The notes beneath the pieces were generated by a model that worked only from the letters and a program-made list of their open reading frames with translations, made no database searches and had not been told where the DNA came from. The position numbers and the translations under genes are program-made. From DASSKW01 sp035701115 (GTDB taxonomy: Bacteria; Pseudomonadota; Gammaproteobacteria; Natronospirales; REEB76), in the NCBI GenBank assembly GCA_035701115.1, contig DASSOA010000014.1:1-15558 (forward strand): 15,558 bases of DNA, given 5' to 3'. Positions 7,730 to 13,818 of this stretch are shown here, piece after piece; position 1 is the stretch's first letter; each line of letters begins with the position of its first letter.

Positions 7730-8914
7730 ATGAAAGCGATGCGCATGTGGTCTGTCTGCCTGCTCGGAATGACAATGTTGATGGCGACGGCGGGCGCACA
7801 GGGTGCAATCGTCACGGGCTTGTACGAAGCCAGCGTGCCCGTGGCGGATCAGACACCTGCTGCACGGAGCGTCGCACTGCAACAGGCGCTCGCCGCCGTG
7901 CTGGTCAAAGTAACCGGGGAGCGCACGGCCGGTGGAGTGCCGGCGCTTGCCAATCTCATCAAGGACCCGAATCAGTTTCTTCAGCAATACCACTACGAAC
8001 AAACCCAGGACAACAACGGCAACGGGCCCGCCAGCGGTGTGACCTATTTCGATCTTACCCGCAACGGGCCGCTGGCGATCGCCGGCACCGGCCTGGTCTT
8101 GCACGCCAAATTCGATCCCGATGCCGTGGATCAGGCGATTCGCGCCGCCGGCGAGCCCTTGTGGGGCAGGGAGCGGCCAATGACGCTGGTATGGCTTGCA
8201 CTGCAGGACGCCACCACCCGCACCCTTCTGTCGGCGACGAACAATCCAGGCATCGTGCAGGCCATGAATTCGGTGGCAACGCAGCGCGGAGTCCCGCTGC
8301 TGTTTCCCAGCATGGATGCTCAGGATCAGCAGGCGATTGCATTTACCGACATCTGGACCAATAACGCGCCCGTGATCGCGCAGGCCTCCGCGCGCTACAA
8401 GGCGGACGCCATTCTGGTTGGCGACGTTTATCTGATGAGCGCAGGCCAATATGCGGTGCGCTGGCAATTGACCTCGGACGATTCCGTGCAGGCCTGGAAC
8501 GGCACGACCGGCGATCTTGCTACCGTCACGACCGACGGTTTGCAGACCGCCATTGACGACTACGCGAAACAATATGCAATTGTTCCTGGGGCGAGCGGAG
8601 TCAATCACGTGCCGGTGGAAGTCAATGGCATCGACAGCGTCGATGCCTATGCGAAGGTGCTCAAATATCTCGACACACTCACGCCGGTCAAATCAGTACA
8701 GGTTCGCAAAGTCAGCAACGGGTCGGTGATGTTCAGCATCGATACCCGTGGCAGCGTCGTCAATCTCGCGCAAGCCATTGCGCTGGGTGATTTGCTCAAA
8801 CCCGTGTCGGGTATCGCGCCGCTGGTTCCGACAGCGGCAGTACCGGCAGTTGCATCGGTTACCGCACCGGCCGTGGCCCGGATTCCCACCTTGCAATTCC
8901 AGTACGGTCACTGA
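7730..8914 (+). CDS. Exported DUF2066 protein
   Basis: A 394-residue protein of the DUF2066 family, function unknown. A signal peptide covers about residues 1-24 (MKAMRMWSVCLLGMTML, then a likely cut after AGAQG). The early mature part has the family pattern LYEASVPVADQTPAARSVAL and QQALAAVLVKVTGE. The C-terminal end is a low-complexity Pro/Ala/Val stretch before LQFQYGH. Start choice: GGAGGA at 7721-7726 precedes the ATG at 7730. The open frame extends upstream to 7598, but that part is intergenic and out of keeping with a signal peptide. Its stop is followed 4 bases later by the GTG of the PerM-like gene. The family commonly stands between purM and perM/hda in related genomes, as here. Confidence 0.9.
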   Translation: MKAMRMWSVCLLGMTMLMATAGAQGAIVTGLYEASVPVADQTPAARSVALQQALAAVLVKVTGERTAGGVPALANLIKDPNQFLQQYHYEQTQDNNGNGPASGVTYFDLTRNGPLAIAGTGLVLHAKFDPDAVDQAIRAAGEPLWGRERPMTLVWLALQDATTRTLLSATNNPGIVQAMNSVATQRGVPLLFPSMDAQDQQAIAFTDIWTNNAPVIAQASARYKADAILVGDVYLMSAGQYAVRWQLTSDDSVQAWNGTTGDLATVTTDGLQTAIDDYAKQYAIVPGASGVNHVPVEVNGIDSVDAYAKVLKYLDTLTPVKSVQVRKVSNGSVMFSIDTRGSVVNLAQAIALGDLLKPVSGIAPLVPTAAVPAVASVTAPAVARIPTLQFQYGH

Positions 8915-8918
8915 CGTC

Positions 8919-9989
8919 GTGACGGTGGCACAGAAAATCTGGACCGTATTCGGCATTGCGCTGGCGGCCGGCCTGATCTATGTGCTGCGCCCGATACTGA
9001 CGCCGTTCATTATCAGTGCAATTCTCGCCTACCTCGGCGATCCCCTGGTGGATCGGCTGCAGCGAATCAAACTGCCGCGCAGCATTGCAGTGCTGGTGGT
9101 GTTCCTCGTCACGCTGCTGGTGGTATTGCTGGTGTTGCTGCTGGTGCTGCCGATGGTGACGCGCGAACTGGCAGCACTGTTCGCGCACATACCGGATGCG
9201 TTAACGTGGTTCCAGCAACAGGCGTTGCCCTGGCTCAATCAGCATTTGGGTGTCGATGTAAGCGTACTTGAACCCGGCAAACTCGCCGCACTGCTGAGCG
9301 AGAACTTCGTGTCAGCCGGACAACTGGCCGGGAATGCGCTGCTGTCGGTATCGCGCTCGGGCGGCGCGGTGTTCGCGTTCTTCCTGAACCTGTTTCTGGT
9401 ACCGGTGGTCACGTTTTATCTGTTGCGCGACTGGGACGATCTGGTCGCGCGCATTGCGGCTCTGTTGCCGCGCAATCAGGTCGAAACGGTCTCGCGGTTG
9501 GCGCACGATTGCGACCGCATGCTTGGCGCATTTCTGCGCGGCCAGCTTGCGGTGATGATCAGCCTGGCGATCATATATACGCTCGGGTTGTCGCTGGCCG
9601 GTCTGGATAACGCGGTTGCCATCGGCGTGATCGCGGGGCTGCTCAGTTTTGTGCCCTATCTCGGTGTTTTTACCGGCGTCACTCTTGCACTGCTGTCCGC
9701 ACTGCTGCAGTCGCGGGGCTGGTGGTTGCCGCTTGAAGTACTGATTGTGTTCGGCATCGGCCAGCTGATGGAAAGTCTGGTGCTGACGCCGCGGCTCGTG
9801 GGCGAGCGGATCGGATTGCACCCGGTCCTGGTGATATTCGCAATTCTGGTCGGCGGCCAGCTGTTCGGTTTTGCGGGCGTCTTGCTGGCGTTGCCAGTGG
9901 CCGCAGCAGGTACGGTGCTGGTGAAGCACGCACACGAACGCTATCTGGCGAGCCGCCTTTACCAGGGGTCGGGAAACAATCGGCCATGA
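8919..9989 (+). CDS. perM: AI-2E/PerM-family membrane transporter
   Basis: A 356-residue polytopic inner-membrane protein of the AI-2E transporter (formerly UPF0118/PerM) family. Members have been linked to export of signals, ions or solutes; the substrate here is unknown. Hydrophobic segments appear at about residues 8-38 and 55-82 near the N-terminus. Others follow around SGGAVFAFFLNLFLVPVVTF, MISLAIIYTLGLSLAGL, VAIGVIAGLLSFVPYLGVFT, PLEVLIVFGIGQLMESLVL and VILV-type helices at the C-terminus. The family motif FVPYLGVFTG and the late LVGERIGLHPVLVIFAILVGGQLFG are clear. No ATG is near the N-terminus. GTG at 8919 is used here; GTG at 8925 is an alternative. The stop overlaps the hda start as ATGA. 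The gene symbol follows the E. coli perM analogy and is not proven orthology. Confidence 0.88.
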   Translation: MTVAQKIWTVFGIALAAGLIYVLRPILTPFIISAILAYLGDPLVDRLQRIKLPRSIAVLVVFLVTLLVVLLVLLLVLPMVTRELAALFAHIPDALTWFQQQALPWLNQHLGVDVSVLEPGKLAALLSENFVSAGQLAGNALLSVSRSGGAVFAFFLNLFLVPVVTFYLLRDWDDLVARIAALLPRNQVETVSRLAHDCDRMLGAFLRGQLAVMISLAIIYTLGLSLAGLDNAVAIGVIAGLLSFVPYLGVFTGVTLALLSALLQSRGWWLPLEVLIVFGIGQLMESLVLTPRLVGERIGLHPVLVIFAILVGGQLFGFAGVLLALPVAAAGTVLVKHAHERYLASRLYQGSGNNRP

Positions 9990-10690
9990 ACGGCGATACG
10001 GGTCAGTTGCCGCTGGCCATCCGGCTCGCGGACAGCGCGACGTTCGGTAATTTTCACGCGGCCGTAAATCAGGCCGCGGTTGACGCATTGCGGCTGCTGG
10101 CACAGCAGGGCGGCGAACGCGCGATGTTCCTTTGGGGCGCGGACGGCAGCGGCAAATCCCATCTTCTGCAGGCCGCGTGTCATGCCGCATCCGCCAGCGG
10201 CCGGCGCGCCATCTATTTGCCGATGTCGCAGGCCGTGCTGCTCGATCCCGATGTGACGGAAAATCTGGAAAGTTGCGCGCTGGTGTGTGTTGACGACGTG
10301 CAGCGTACGGCCGGCATTGAACCGTGGCAGCATGCGCTGTTTGCATTGTTCAATGCAGTGGCGGAACGTGGCGGCTGCGTGGTGGCCACCGCGCGCAGCG
10401 CGCCGGGTGCCATTCCGCGTCTGTTACCGGACCTTGCTTCGCGGCTGGCATGGGGTCCGGTGTTTCAGCTGCAGGTGCTCGACGATGCCGACAAAATTGC
10501 CGTGCTCAAAGCCCGCGCGTCACGTCGTGGGTTTGATCTACCGGATGATACCGCGCAGTTCCTGCTCAATCGCCTCAAGCGTGATATGCACACCCTGTGT
10601 GCCATGCTGGACAAGCTTGATACCGCATCGCTGATCGCCCAGCGCAAGTTGACGCTGCCGTTTGTGAAGTCGCTGCTCGATCAGCGTTGA
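9986..10690 (+). CDS. hda: DnaA regulatory inactivator Hda
   Basis: AAA+ protein that, bound to the DNA-loaded sliding clamp, stimulates hydrolysis of DnaA-bound ATP and so limits replication initiation. The protein is 234 residues. The clamp-binding motif is QLPL at 7-10 (E. coli Hda QLSL). Walker A is GADGSGKS at 51-58 and Walker B is LVCVDD at 99-104. R153 in ASRLAWG corresponds to the Box VII arginine finger. The end (LTLPFVKSLL) is typical. Unlike E. coli Hda, whose Walker A ends in GRS, this copy has the canonical Lys. It has no DnaA-like DNA-binding domain. The start overlaps the PerM-like stop (ATGA). Its last 10 bases overlap the stop end of the convergent DUF2069 gene. Confidence 0.95.
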   Translation: MNGDTGQLPLAIRLADSATFGNFHAAVNQAAVDALRLLAQQGGERAMFLWGADGSGKSHLLQAACHAASASGRRAIYLPMSQAVLLDPDVTENLESCALVCVDDVQRTAGIEPWQHALFALFNAVAERGGCVVATARSAPGAIPRLLPDLASRLAWGPVFQLQVLDDADKIAVLKARASRRGFDLPDDTAQFLLNRLKRDMHTLCAMLDKLDTASLIAQRKLTLPFVKSLLDQR

Positions 10691-11040
10691 CCCGATCCGC
10701 GCCGGGCGCGCAATGCGCCACTCGCTGCGGCAAACATCAGCACACTCAGAATTATTTCCACGATACCTGCATAGGTTTGCGTGGCGCCGGTCCAGACGAC
10801 CGTGATGCCCTGCGCAAGATATCCCAGCGACAGGAATCCGCTCCAGGCAAAGCCGCCTTTCATGTCGCGCCAGACGGCAAGCATGACTATCAAGAGCGGA
10901 AGTAACGCAAGCGACAGCCACAGCGCATGCTGCGCGGGCCCTGCGGTAACCAGCACCCCCAGCCAGACTGCCAGCCACAACATCATCAGCGCGAGCACCA
11001 GAATAACCGGCGCACGGCCGGCGTACTGAAAACGCATCAT
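10681..11040 (-). CDS. DUF2069 inner-membrane protein
   Basis: A small 119-residue hydrophobic protein of the DUF2069 family, function unknown. About four membrane helices are visible: VILVLALMMLWLAVWLGVLV, HALWLSLALLPLLIVMLAVW, FLSLGYLAQGITVVWTG, and AGIVEIILSVLMFAAASGAL. The C-terminus is basic. The open frame continues far upstream inside wrbA, but the ATG at 11040 overlaps the wrbA stop (ATGA), and the upstream part has no membrane character and is a shadow of wrbA. A second ATG follows immediately (ATGATG). It ends the arsC-wrbA-DUF2069 operon and overlaps the hda 3' end by 10 bases, tail to tail, leaving no room for a terminator in either direction. Confidence 0.87.
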   Translation of the reverse strand: MMRFQYAGRAPVILVLALMMLWLAVWLGVLVTAGPAQHALWLSLALLPLLIVMLAVWRDMKGGFAWSGFLSLGYLAQGITVVWTGATQTYAGIVEIILSVLMFAAASGALRARRGSGQR

Positions 11041-11633
11041 TTGCCGTTCAGGCGACGCGCGGTATCGGCGATTCGCGCGCCCAGTGCGTGACACAGTCTC
11101 TTTTCCATGTCCGACACGGCGCGGTCGCTGTTCATGCCGGCAGCGTGACTGGCGCCGTACGGGGTGCCGCCGCCGGTTGTCGCCATGAGTTCCTGCTCGG
11201 TGTACGGAATCCCGACAATCAGCATGCCGTGATGTAACAACGGCAGCATCATGGAGAGCAATGTGGTTTCCTGTCCGCCGTGCAGCGATGACGTCGAGGT
11301 AAATACGCCGGCCGGTTTGCCGGCGAGCGCACCGGACAACCAGAGTTCGCCCGTGCCGTCGAAGAAATACTTGAGCGCGGCAGCCATGTTGCCAAACCGG
11401 GTCGGGCTGCCGACGGCAAGTCCGTCGCATTCCTTCAAGTCGTCGAGCGTTGCGTAAGGCGGACCGGAGTCCGGGATTTCGTCGGCAATCTTTTCCGTCA
11501 CGGTCGAGACCGCGGGCACGGTCCGCAGACGGGCACGTGCGCCCGTGCTTTCGATGCCACGACACACCTGGCGCGCCATTTCTGCAGTGGCGCCGTAGCG
11601 GCTGTAATACAGGACCAGAATTTCAACGCTCAC
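11037..11633 (-). CDS. wrbA: WrbA-type NAD(P)H:quinone oxidoreductase
   Basis: A 198-residue flavodoxin-fold protein of the WrbA family, which uses FMN to reduce quinones by two electrons and is thought to limit oxidative stress. FMN-contacting motifs are present: YYSRYGATAEMARQ at 9-22, GSPTRFGNM at 75-83, and FTSTSSLHGGQET at 111-123. YTEQEL and GTPYGASHAAG follow at 144-166. It starts with GTG, which overlaps the stop of the arsC-like gene as GTGA. Its own stop overlaps the DUF2069 start as ATGA. This tight three-gene order suggests one transcript and coupled translation. Orthology to E. coli WrbA itself is not certain; this branch is often annotated simply as NAD(P)H:quinone oxidoreductase. 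Confidence 0.92.
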   Translation of the reverse strand: MSVEILVLYYSRYGATAEMARQVCRGIESTGARARLRTVPAVSTVTEKIADEIPDSGPPYATLDDLKECDGLAVGSPTRFGNMAAALKYFFDGTGELWLSGALAGKPAGVFTSTSSLHGGQETTLLSMMLPLLHHGMLIVGIPYTEQELMATTGGGTPYGASHAAGMNSDRAVSDMEKRLCHALGARIADTARRLNGK

Positions 11634-11980
11634 AGAATCTCCAGTATGGCTTCCGGCGGGCGACCGATGCGGGCTTTGCCGTTGGCGAACACGACGGGGC
11701 GCTGAATCAGAATTGGATTATCGTGCATGGCGGCAATCAGCTGCGCACGCGTCAGCGATGGGTCATCGAGATTCAGATCGCGATACACCGATTCGCCGGT
11801 ACGCATGAACTCGCGCGGCTCGAGCGCGAGCAGCGCAAGTGCATCTGCAATCTGGGATGCAGCAGGCGGCGTGCACAGGTATTCGACCACATCTACTGTC
11901 ATGTTGCGCGCCTGCAACAATGTCAATGTCTCCCTTGATTTCGAGCAGCGTGGGTTGTGCCAGATTGTGACTTTTTTCAT
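11630..11980 (-). CDS. arsC: ArsC/YfgD-family reductase
   Basis: A 116-residue thioredoxin-fold protein of the glutaredoxin-linked ArsC family, very close in pattern to E. coli YfgD, which is also encoded beside hda. The catalytic Cys is C12 in HNPRCSKSRETL. The three arginines that bind oxyanion in plasmid R773 ArsC (R60, R94, R107) are all present at the same numbers. The motif FANGKARIGRPPE is at 98-110. Arsenate reduction is possible from these residues, but no ars operon gene is nearby, so a general redox role is just as likely. The start is ATG at 11980; an upstream extension to 12031 runs through the promoter region. The stop overlaps the wrbA GTG start (GTGA). Confidence 0.92.
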   Translation of the reverse strand: MKKVTIWHNPRCSKSRETLTLLQARNMTVDVVEYLCTPPAASQIADALALLALEPREFMRTGESVYRDLNLDDPSLTRAQLIAAMHDNPILIQRPVVFANGKARIGRPPEAILEIL

Positions 11981-12019
11981 ACGGCAATTTCGCCAACGGG
12001 TCTCTGGAAGGAGGGCGAC

Positions 12020-12025
12020 ACTATA
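12020..12025 (-). promoter_or_regulatory. Candidate -10 box for arsC-wrbA-DUF2069
   Basis: On the minus strand this reads TATAGT, one mismatch from TATAAT, about 40 bases upstream of the arsC ATG. I see no convincing -35 at 16-18 bases. The rest of the gap (11981-12112) holds the divergent candidate promoter for the DUF4398 gene and nothing else I can recognise. Confidence 0.4.
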
Positions 12026-12040
12026 ACGCAAGCCCGCCGC

Positions 12041-12069
12041 TTGACGGTCCGGAATGGCGCTGTTAGGTT
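12041..12069 (+). promoter_or_regulatory. Candidate promoter for the DUF4398 lipoprotein gene
   Basis: TTGACG at 12041-12046 and TAGGTT at 12064-12069 are spaced 17 bases apart. The -35 is good and the -10 is poor. The predicted start is near 12076, about 37 bases before the TTG start codon. Confidence 0.4.
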
Positions 12070-12112
12070 GCCAATCGCCGCCAGTTAGCGTGAAATTTGC
12101 CAGAACTGCCCA

Positions 12113-12424
12113 TTGTCAAACGCACTGTTCAAATTTTGCTCAACCGCCGCCGTGGCGCTGATTCTGTCAGCGTGTGCGGGTGCGCCCGTTCAGGAGATGA
12201 GCAACGCGCGTCAGGCAGTTGCAGCCGCGGAGCAAGGCGGCGCGGCCAAAGCGGCCCCCCGCCAACTGGAACTCGCAAAGCGCCTGCTGCAGGCGGCTCA
12301 GACGGCGCTGGACGAGGCGCGGTATTCGACGGCCCGCGAGGATGCCTTGCTTGCCCGTCAGGAGGCCGTCAAGGCGCTCCGTATCAGCCAGGGGTTGGAC
12401 AGTTCGGAGCTTGCCCCACCCTGA
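12113..12424 (+). CDS. Small DUF4398-like lipoprotein
   Basis: A 103-residue lipoprotein. The N-terminus (MSNALFKFCSTAAVALILSA) is a lipoprotein signal with lipobox LSAC, so C21 would be lipidated. The mature part is an alanine-rich helical pair resembling DUF4398: NARQAVAAAEQGGA, a short break with AP, then LELAKRLLQAAQTALDEARY and DALLARQEAVKALR. Such proteins are envelope components of unknown function. The start codon appears to be TTG at 12113, because no ATG or GTG lies in frame between the upstream TAG (12086) and the signal peptide, and there is no clear ribosome site, so the exact start is uncertain. It is followed 152 bases later by the LysM lipoprotein gene, which has its own promoter. 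Destination (inner or outer membrane) is not certain; the residue after C21 is Ala, not Asp. Confidence 0.75.
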   Translation: MSNALFKFCSTAAVALILSACAGAPVQEMSNARQAVAAAEQGGAAKAAPRQLELAKRLLQAAQTALDEARYSTAREDALLARQEAVKALRISQGLDSSELAPP

Positions 12425-12438
12425 AATTCCCGTAATTT

Positions 12439-12451
12439 CCTTATGTTAAGG
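12439..12451. other. Small inverted repeat in the 12425-12576 gap
   Basis: CCTTA and TAAGG are separated by TGT. It is too short and too AT-rich for a convincing terminator, and no T run follows directly. It might mark the end of the DUF4398 transcript or be chance. Confidence 0.2.
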
Positions 12452-12463
12452 CATATTGTTTGC

Positions 12464-12493
12464 TTGACACCGCAGATAGGGTGGCGCTACTCT
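12464..12493 (+). promoter_or_regulatory. Candidate sigma70 promoter for the LysM lipoprotein
   Basis: A perfect TTGACA at 12464-12469 is followed after 18 bases by TACTCT at 12488-12493. The predicted start is near 12500 and the leader about 77 bases. The -35 is the best in the window. Together with the strong ribosome site and terminator, this suggests a separately and probably well expressed gene. Confidence 0.6.
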
Positions 12494-12576
12494 GTCGGCC
12501 GCATTCTCGCCAGAGTCAACCGGCGCGGCATTTGGTTCCGTTGCCAGAACAACAACTTAAGGTTGGAGACCTACCC

Positions 12577-13434
12577 ATGACAAACAATTTTGTAAAACAG
12601 CTTGCCGTGGTGCTGCTGACCGTTGGTGTCGCCGTCGGTTGCGCAACCAAGCCGAAGCCCGCGCCGAAGCCGGCCGCTCCGAGCGCTGCGACCACGCAGG
12701 CGATGAATGATGCGCAGGCCGTGATCAGCGGCGCGCAGGCACCTTGCACCGATACCGGCAATGCTTCCGATCTGATGACGCAGGCTCAGGCCGCGTCACA
12801 GGCAGGCGACGATGCCAAGGCCCAGCAGCTGTATGCGCAGGCCAAGCAGGTTGCCTCTGACGCGATCAACAATTGCTACCTCAGCCACGCCCGCGATTTG
12901 CTGGCTCAGGCTCAGGGCTATACCAATCTCAACGCCGATCAGCAGAATCGCCTGAACGAAGGCCAGACTGACATCAACAACAATCAGGGCAAGCCTGCCT
13001 ATGACGTGCTGAGTGCACTGGTCGCCGAACTGCAGGCCGCCAAGATGACCTACACCGTGACCAAAGGCGACAGCCTGTGGAAGATTGCAGGCAAATCCAC
13101 CGTCTACGGCAACCCGTTTGAGTGGCCGCTGATCTTCAAGGCCAATGCCGACAAGATCAAGCATGCGGATCTCATCTATCCGAAGCAGAACTTCGATGTG
13201 GTGACAAACCCGCTCAAGACCGATGCCGATGCTGCCTCTGACTACGCCAAACACCGTGGCGCCTGGCAGCACCACAAGGCTGACAAGAAAGATCGCCGCT
13301 GGCTCGACAGCATGAGCAATGCTGCCGCTCCGGCGCCGGCCGCTGCGCCTGCGCCGGCCGCTGCACCGGCTCCGGCCGCTGCGCCTGCCGCCAGCACGAA
13401 GGCCGCTCCGGCCGCTGCGAGCACGGGCGGCTGA
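12577..13434 (+). CDS. LysM-domain lipoprotein with Pro/Ala-rich tail
   Basis: A 285-residue predicted lipoprotein. The signal ends in VAVGC, so C22 would be lipidated; the lipobox is not ideal (Ala at -3). A Lys/Pro-rich linker follows (TKPKPAPKPAAP). Residues 40-155 are Ala/Gln-rich helices, with two cysteines (C57, C100) that could form a disulfide. A LysM domain at about 158-209 (TYTVTKGDSLWKIAG...WPLIFKANADKI..ADLIYPKQNFDV) should bind peptidoglycan. The tail from about 249 is an APAPAA repeat. The start is supported by GGAG at 12565-12568, 8 bases before the ATG at 12577. The frame upstream to 12460 is promoter and leader. It probably anchors an envelope structure to the wall; partners are unknown. 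The helical part resembles the upstream DUF4398-like protein. Confidence 0.88.
   Translation: MTNNFVKQLAVVLLTVGVAVGCATKPKPAPKPAAPSAATTQAMNDAQAVISGAQAPCTDTGNASDLMTQAQAASQAGDDAKAQQLYAQAKQVASDAINNCYLSHARDLLAQAQGYTNLNADQQNRLNEGQTDINNNQGKPAYDVLSALVAELQAAKMTYTVTKGDSLWKIAGKSTVYGNPFEWPLIFKANADKIKHADLIYPKQNFDVVTNPLKTDADAASDYAKHRGAWQHHKADKKDRRWLDSMSNAAAPAPAAAPAPAAAPAPAAAPAASTKAAPAAASTGG
13327..13389 (+). repeat. 18-base tandem repeat encoding the APAPAA tail
   Basis: Three in-frame 18-base units (13327-13344, 13345-13362, 13363-13380) plus a partial fourth unit encode Ala-Pro-Ala-Pro-Ala-Ala. Third codon positions differ among copies. Copy number could vary between strains without a frameshift, because the unit is a multiple of three. 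Confidence 0.85.
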
Positions 13435-13457
13435 TCGCCGATCCTGTTGTGTAACGG

Positions 13458-13485
13458 AAAGGGCCCTTCGGGGCCCTTTCTTTTT
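13458..13485 (+). terminator. Strong intrinsic terminator after the LysM gene
   Basis: AAAGGGCCC (13458-13466) pairs with GGGCCCTTT (13471-13479) around a TTCG loop closed by C-G, the very stable cUUCGg tetraloop. CTTTTT follows. It lies 23 bases after the LysM stop. Confidence 0.93.
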
Positions 13486-13512
13486 GCCGCGGCAATTCAT
13501 GTTGCCGATAAT
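13484..13512 (+). promoter_or_regulatory. Candidate acyP promoter, possibly giving a leaderless message
   Basis: TTGCCG at 13484-13489 and GATAAT at 13507-13512 are spaced 17 bases. The predicted start falls at about 13519, which is the A of the acyP ATG. No ribosome-binding site precedes the gene. Consensus-based prediction. Confidence 0.35.
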
Positions 13513-13518
13513 GTCGCG

Positions 13519-13788
13519 ATGATCTGCAAACGTTGTCTGGTGTCAGGAAAGGTGCAGGGCGTGTTTTATCGCGCCAGCACGGCGCGGCGCGCTCGCGAAC
13601 TCGACGTTGCCGGATATGCGATGAATCTTCCTGACGGCCGCGTTGAGGTGCTGGTTTATGGAGAAGCGGACAACGTGCGGGCGTTGTGTGAATGGCTGTG
13701 GGAAGGCCCGGCGGCGGCACGGGTAACCGATGTCGAGATTCATGATGCCGAGGTTGGCGCAATTCCTGCGGGTTTCGTCACCCGTTGA
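13519..13788 (+). CDS. acyP: Acylphosphatase
   Basis: A small 89-residue cytoplasmic enzyme that hydrolyses carboxyl-phosphate bonds of acylphosphates. The phosphate-binding loop GKVQGVFYR (10-18) carries the catalytic R18. N36 in MNLPDGRVEV (35-44) is the water-orienting Asn. The more usual Arg before that Asn is Met here. Length matches the family. The frame is open back to 13447 through the terminator, so the ATG at 13519 is used. No Shine-Dalgarno sequence is evident. It stands between the LysM terminator and the convergent lytic transglycosylase. The 30-base gap at 13789-13818 shows no terminator. Confidence 0.93.
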   Translation: MICKRCLVSGKVQGVFYRASTARRARELDVAGYAMNLPDGRVEVLVYGEADNVRALCEWLWEGPAAARVTDVEIHDAEVGAIPAGFVTR

Positions 13789-13818
13789 CGTAATGGCAGC
13801 AATATCAAGCGGCCGGTT

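Noticed and set aside
7538..8608. Long open frame on the minus strand opposite DUF2066
   Set aside because: It lies wholly against a gene with a signal peptide and ribosome site, overlaps purM, and its translation is rich in His/Arg/Gln/Cys with no recognisable domain. It is a GC-driven shadow.
9312..10346. Long open frame on the minus strand opposite perM and hda
   Set aside because: The translation is Arg/Gln/His/Pro-rich with no domain pattern, and it opposes two well-supported genes.
11041..11565. N-terminal extension of the DUF2069 protein inside wrbA
   Set aside because: The extension is out of frame with wrbA, has shadow-like composition, and the ATG at 11040 gives a normal DUF2069 length with a 4-base overlap.
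12501..12576. LysM leader considered as a riboswitch or small RNA
   Set aside because: At about 77 bases it shows no recognised aptamer core or terminator-like stem ahead of the ribosome site.
13327..13389. Regular repeats considered as a CRISPR-like array
   Set aside because: The units are contiguous, 18 bases, in frame, with no spacers; they encode a protein tail.
12796..13500. Minus-strand open frame across the LysM gene and terminator
   Set aside because: It opposes a clear lipoprotein gene, runs through the terminator hairpin, and its Arg/Gly/Ser repeats are the reverse reading of the Pro/Ala tail.
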